Virus record (IMG/VR): IMGVR_UViG_3300030329_004160
Span: 18,101-52,475 of that record
Direction: 5' to 3' (one strand)
DNA length: 34,375 nt
Origin: a virus
The position numbers and the translations under genes were made by a program. Below the pieces are notes generated by a model. It had not been told where the DNA came from. It was given only the letters and a program-made list of their open reading frames with translations, and ran no database searches. Each line of letters begins with the position of its first letter. Position 1 is the first letter of the stretch. Shown one piece after another: positions 31,809 through 34,375 of the stretch.

Positions 31809-33280
31809 TACTCGCTCCTTCCTGGACTTGTCGCCCATTTCATCATTTTATCTTTTATATCTTTTTCAGCTTCTACTTCTTCTCCATAATATTTAATAGA
31901 TTGCAAGCCATACTCTATATAATCATTAGTAAGACCTCTTTTAAATAATATTAACCAAATACTATGATATAAATGCTCCATATTCATTTCATTTGATACA
32001 TCATAATCATAATCATATAAAGGATGAAGACCTGTTATTTCTTCAAACTTTGTTTTAGCATCATAAAAACTCAAAGATTTATAATATTCTATTAAAGCAC
32101 CAAAATATGATTCCATTTGATGTCTATACTCTGAATCTTGATATTTATCAAGTATATAAACAGCATCTAGATTAACTTTACATGAATTCATAGCACTACA
32201 ATTTACTTCTTCACATGCTTTTAATAATGATAATGAATTATTAATATCTTTATCAACATTATATTTAGTATGCATAGAACGTGAACAACTATTAATATAT
32301 TCTTGACTTCCTAATGCTTTATATTCTTTGCTAAAACTATCTGGCATTCCTATATGGAAGAATTGAATTTTATTATATGGATGACTATATTGATTATGAT
32401 AATATTGTGCCCAACTTAATAAATGATATTGCAAAGATGTAAAATCATTCTTTTTAAAGCTATTGTAAATATCATCTTGGTAACTACTTAAACATACTGC
32501 ACCATAATGATTATAATTACTTCGTGCTGAAATATAAGGATGCTTTAAATGGCTACCTAAGGATGAATGATAACAGCCACTCATACCAAATCCTTTTGAT
32601 GTGCCACCTATATGTTCTCTTAAGTTTTTAGATGCAATTATTCTTATAAAACTATCTTTTTCAGATTCTATTCTTTGAATAAGCTTTGCATCTTTCTTTC
32701 CATCATAAACAAGTATGTTTATATCTCTTAGGTGAATTTCATATAATAACTGTGTTTGTCTTATTTCTTTTTGTACCGTGATATATGGTTTAATTTCCAC
32801 TTTACCATTTGATAAATTATAAGCTAAATCACATTGTGTATTAATTGTATCAACTAATTTAATAGTTTCTTCTTTAAAATCATCAATATTTACATTTCTT
32901 GGATATCCATCTTGCTTTAAATAAAATTTGTCAATTTCTAGCTGTCTAGCTTGACGAATAATATAATTTAAATAATTAGATTCATCTTTAGTTCTTGCCA
33001 ATTTATGATGAATACCTTTTGATTTTTTATGAACCTTTAGTCTTTTAAGTAAAAACTCATCTATTTTATTATATGTTCCTGGTCTCCAATTCCATTTATC
33101 TGTAACATCAATAGAATCAATACCATAATGTTCTAAAACATTATTAAAACTTTCTAATTCTTGGAAAAACTTATTTTGTGGACCGACTGCTATAGCATTT
33201 GCCATATCTTGCGTTAAATCTCTTAATACATCTATATTTGTTACTTCTTTTAAACTACTTCCCCAGCTTACTGTTTCCAT
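31808..33280 (-). CDS. E2-like (UBC superfamily) conjugating protein
   Basis: A 490-residue protein between Ubl and JAB. At 247-265 it has H-P-Y-I, a short loop, then Y-G-A-V-C-L-S: the HP...G-x-[IV]-C-L pattern of E2 enzymes, with C263 as candidate thioester cysteine. Beta strands before it (about 160-210, E-I-K-P-Y-I-T-V through I-L-V-Y-D-G-K) and a helical segment after it (D-F-T-S-L-Q-Y-H-L-L-S-W-A-Q-Y-Y) fit the E2-like fold of bacterial Prok-E2 families. H247-C263 spacing is about 7 residues longer than in eukaryotic E2s. Residues 1-150 and 320-490 are unassigned and may choose targets. AGGAG precedes ATG 33280. Remote by sequence; context raises the confidence. Confidence 0.65.
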   Translation of the reverse strand: METVSWGSSLKEVTNIDVLRDLTQDMANAIAVGPQNKFFQELESFNNVLEHYGIDSIDVTDKWNWRPGTYNKIDEFLLKRLKVHKKSKGIHHKLARTKDESNYLNYIIRQARQLEIDKFYLKQDGYPRNVNIDDFKEETIKLVDTINTQCDLAYNLSNGKVEIKPYITVQKEIRQTQLLYEIHLRDINILVYDGKKDAKLIQRIESEKDSFIRIIASKNLREHIGGTSKGFGMSGCYHSSLGSHLKHPYISARSNYNHYGAVCLSSYQDDIYNSFKKNDFTSLQYHLLSWAQYYHNQYSHPYNKIQFFHIGMPDSFSKEYKALGSQEYINSCSRSMHTKYNVDKDINNSLSLLKACEEVNCSAMNSCKVNLDAVYILDKYQDSEYRHQMESYFGALIEYYKSLSFYDAKTKFEEITGLHPLYDYDYDVSNEMNMEHLYHSIWLILFKRGLTNDYIEYGLQSIKYYGEEVEAEKDIKDKMMKWATSPGRSE

Positions 33281-33301
33281 ATTCTTCTTTCTCCTGTTTT
33301 A

Positions 33302-33397
33302 TTAAATGAGAGAGGTTACACAAACAGAGTTACACTGTTCCACCTCATACCTGCCGCTAAGCAACCTCGAAGGTTCCCCCTCACCTCTCTCATTTAA
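33302..33397 (-). ncRNA. Structured intergenic element B (15-base perfect closing stem)
   Basis: Bases 33302-33316 are the exact reverse complement of 33383-33397, 15 pairs closing 96 bases. Inside are two perfect 5-base hairpins: AACAG/CTGTT (33323-33327/33335-33339) and AACCT/AGGTT (33363-33367/33371-33375). It fills the gap between the Ubl stop and the E2 ribosome site. There is no U-run, so it is not an ordinary terminator. It could be a processing or partial-termination site that lets Ubl be made in excess over the enzymes. Confidence 0.65.
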
Positions 33398-33405
33398 ATG
33401 TTTAA

Positions 33406-33618
33406 TTACCCACCAACTTTGTTATTGCTAGTGAATGCTACAACTGCATCATCTGCAATTGGAAAGTCATTTAATCTAACTTCTCCATTTACATTAACTT
33501 GTGCGTCTGCAGGTATATCTAACTCATTTCTGAGCTCTCCTACATTAGTTGAGCTAACATCACGCCTATTAAATGCTCCATTATCTAATAAGCTTATACT
33601 TCTACTATCATTTGCCAT
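33406..33618 (-). CDS. Ubiquitin-like (MoaD/ThiS-type beta-grasp) modifier ending in Gly-Gly
   Basis: A 70-residue protein with AGGAGG seven bases before ATG 33618. Reading order fits a beta-grasp: strand S-I-S-L-L, loop, helix N-V-G-E-L-R-N-E-L, then V-N-V-N-G-E-V-R, L-N-D-F-P-I-A-D-D-A-V-V-A-F and a flexible end N-N-K-V-G-G at the true C-terminus (stop directly after the two glycines). V-N-G-E followed by D-D-x-V-x-F is the MoaD/ThiS pattern. A bare GG tail means it is ready for adenylation. With E1, E2 and JAB following, it is most likely the conjugated protein. A sulphur carrier is the alternative; the E2-like protein argues against it. Confidence 0.82.
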   Translation of the reverse strand: MANDSRSISLLDNGAFNRRDVSSTNVGELRNELDIPADAQVNVNGEVRLNDFPIADDAVVAFTSNNKVGG

Positions 33619-33628
33619 ATTTGGCCTC

Positions 33629-33883
33629 CTATTCTGCTAGTTTTGTTAAAAACACTTTACCTCTCCAATCAAATACATGTCCATCGCCATACATTGTATA
33701 CATTTGGCTAAATGCTTCATCAAATGTTAAAGCATCAAATCCTGTCCATTTATTTTCAATGATTTCTACTTGCTCATCTACTATTATTTCTTTTTCAGGT
33801 TCATTATTTATAGCTTTACCTAAAATATAAAAACCAAATATTGCTATTACTATTTCTCGCCAATAACTAAACAATTTATTCAT
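33629..33883 (-). CDS. Membrane-anchored protein with phage F-x-W-x-G-K motif
   Basis: An 84-residue protein with a hydrophobic segment at about 10-24 (I-V-I-A-I-F-G-F-Y-I-L-G), a Glu-rich linker, then F-D-E-A-F-S-Q-M-Y and H-V-F-D-W-R-G-K-V-F-L-T-K. The short ending A-F-x-x-x...F-x-W-x-G-K-x-[YF]-T is a repeated motif of small phage proteins of unknown role. It is 10 bases upstream of the Ubl gene and coupled to the gene before it, so it is co-made with Ubl. It may be a membrane target or docking partner of the modifier (inference). Confidence 0.6.
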   Translation of the reverse strand: MNKLFSYWREIVIAIFGFYILGKAINNEPEKEIIVDEQVEIIENKWTGFDALTFDEAFSQMYTMYGDGHVFDWRGKVFLTKLAE

Positions 33884-34004
33884 TATTATTATCCTCTAAT
33901 TGATTATTTTCTATTAATAGCTCTATTTTATCTTCAAGATACTGTATATAATCTTTTTGACCATATTTATCTATAAGATAAGCTATTTCACTCATTTTAC
34001 TCAT
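33876..34004 (-). CDS. 42-residue protein, unknown
   Basis: ATG 34004 follows a perfect AGGAGG. The frame encodes an acidic, helical protein (S-E-I-A-Y-L-I-D-K-Y-G-Q-K-D-Y-I-Q-Y-L-E-D-K-I-E-L-L-I-E-N-N) and its TAA overlaps the start of the next gene (ATGAATAA). It is the first gene after the structured element 34025-34116 and shares a unit with the membrane protein and Ubl. No family recognised. Confidence 0.6.
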   Translation of the reverse strand: MSKMSEIAYLIDKYGQKDYIQYLEDKIELLIENNQLEDNNNE

Positions 34005-34024
34005 GTTACCTCCTAATTAAATCT

Positions 34025-34116
34025 GAGCCTAGGTAACAAACATTATATTAAACCGCTAGTTAGGCGGGAAAGGATGCGTTCGAATAAACGCTATATAATG
34101 AAAAAATCCTAGGCTC
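34025..34116 (-). ncRNA. Structured intergenic element A (two nested stems and a three-way junction)
   Basis: GAGCCTAGG (34025-34033) pairs perfectly with 34108-34116. A second, inner 8-base stem CATTATAT (34041-34048) pairs with ATATAATG (34093-34100). Inside lie two hairpins, CCGC/GCGG (34053-34056/34064-34067) and GCGTT/AACGC (34076-34080/34087-34091). The nested long stems leading to a three-way junction make chance unlikely. It ends about 15 bases before the AGGAGG of the next gene, so it forms that gene's upstream mRNA. No known riboswitch or ribozyme core was recognised. Confidence 0.65.
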
Positions 34117-34123
34117 TTTGTCG

Positions 34124-34205
34124 GCTAGTATAAATCTATCACCCTAATTATTAGGGTTATTTTATATTGCATAAATACCTAATCATTGTTAGGCTCTTCA
34201 CTAGC
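34124..34205 (-). ncRNA. Structured intergenic element E (two hairpins closed by a 6-base repeat)
   Basis: GCTAGT (34124-34129) pairs with ACTAGC (34200-34205). Inside are a perfect 7-base hairpin ACCCTAA/TTAGGGT (34141-34147/34151-34157) and a 5-base hairpin CCTAA/TTAGG (34078+100 to 34193, that is 34178-34182/34189-34193). It stands next to element A, and together they fill the gap 34005-34215. The short closing stem makes this the weakest of the five. I saw no convincing -35/-10 promoter here. Confidence 0.4.
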
Positions 34206-34215
34206 ACAAGTATTA

Positions 34216-34359
34216 TTAATCATTTATTTCATTCCACTCTCTATCTCTACCATCATCTTCATCATCACAACTAATTTGTTTATAATGCATTTGATTGCAC
34301 ATTTCACATAAATGCCATTCACTTAACCATGTCTTTATTGCTTCTGATATCTTTATCAT
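34216..34359 (-). CDS. 47-residue C-x-x-C protein, unknown
   Basis: ATG 34359 has AAAGGA at good distance. The frame encodes a small protein with W-H-L-C-E-M-C-N-Q-M-H (16-26) and another Cys at 31, a possible metal knuckle, and an acidic end (D-D-E-D-D-G-R-D-R-E-W). It is the rightmost complete gene and is followed by the structured elements E and A. No family recognised. Confidence 0.55.
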   Translation of the reverse strand: MIKISEAIKTWLSEWHLCEMCNQMHYKQISCDDEDDGRDREWNEIND

Positions 34360-34375
34360 ATTATTTTCCTTTATT

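Noticed and set aside
33406-33618. MoaD/ThiS sulphur carrier for cofactor synthesis
   Set aside because: No molybdopterin or thiamin gene is near, and an E2-like protein and JAB protease follow. Kept only as an alternative.
34025-34116. tRNA in the structured gaps
   Set aside because: The closing stems are 9 to 15 bases instead of 7, no T-loop TTCRA at the correct place next to the 3' strand, and no anticodon arm. The same holds for 33302-33397, where AACCT/AGGTT has only a 3-base loop.
34141-34162. Intrinsic terminator (ACCCTAA hairpin followed by TTATTTTA on the plus strand)
   Set aside because: The stem is weak and AT-rich, the U-run is broken, and no plus-strand gene ends there. It is better seen as one hairpin of element E.
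1-34375. CRISPR array, insertion sequence, integrase or attachment site
   Set aside because: No regularly spaced repeats, transposase or recombinase motifs seen in either strand.

Overview
The window looks like part of an AT-rich tailed bacteriophage genome. It is gene-dense, with genes separated by a few bases or overlapping. It splits into two convergent blocks: a rightward block of small lysis-type and very large virion-type genes (1-23969), and a leftward block of replication, recombination and small accessory genes (23966-34359). I see no integrase, tRNA, rRNA, CRISPR array, insertion sequence, capsid, portal or terminase gene. The host cannot be read from the sequence. A giant virion-type protein carrying an RNA polymerase active-site motif, next to a long nozzle-like protein, suggests a short-tailed phage related in strategy to crAss-like or N4-like phages, but that is inference.

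Rightward block. It opens with the tail end of a cut gene and a run of four small overlapping genes (an XhlA-like membrane-anchored coiled coil, a tiny Cys-containing protein, a holin-sized membrane protein and a zinc-ribbon protein). A calcineurin-like phosphoesterase follows. Then come the virion-type genes: a 2805-residue beta-rich protein with six dispersed G-D modules and a nozzle-like C-terminus, a 240-residue protein, a Gln-rich 203-residue protein, a 400-residue protein with hydrophobic segments, a 3106-residue protein and a 608-residue protein. The 3106-residue protein has a SLOG-like nucleotide-binding segment, then two regions matching the double-psi beta-barrels of multisubunit/QDE-1/crAss-type RNA polymerases, including the metal-binding DLDGD at residues 1464-1468. 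It is probably ejected into the cell to transcribe early genes.

Leftward block, read from right to left. Three very small genes and a membrane-anchored protein lead into a complete ubiquitin-like cassette: a 70-residue beta-grasp protein ending in a bare Gly-Gly, an E2-like protein with an HP...G-x-x-C-L motif, a JAMM/JAB metalloprotease with a perfect H-x-H-x7-S-x2-D motif, and a ThiF/E1-like adenylating enzyme. The order Ubl-E2-JAB-E1 is that of the PRTRC-type systems known from plasmids and bacteria. Next are a Sak4-like RecA-fold ATPase, a putative single-strand DNA-binding partner and an archaeo-eukaryotic-type primase fused to a DnaB-like helicase. After these come small proteins, an HNH endonuclease, a helix-turn-helix protein, a PD-(D/E)xK nuclease, a DUF1599-like protein and a zinc-ribbon protein.

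Every gap longer than about 100 bases in the leftward block holds a multi-hairpin element closed by a long-range inverted repeat: 34124-34205, 34025-34116, 33302-33397, 30094-30204 and 25958-26107. Two of them pair better as RNA on the transcribed (minus) strand than on the plus strand. They sit at module borders: before the Ubl unit, between Ubl and its enzymes, between the cassette and the recombination genes, and after the HNH gene. The two candidates for a little-described system are the phage-borne ubiquitin-like cassette and this family of structured intergenic elements around it.
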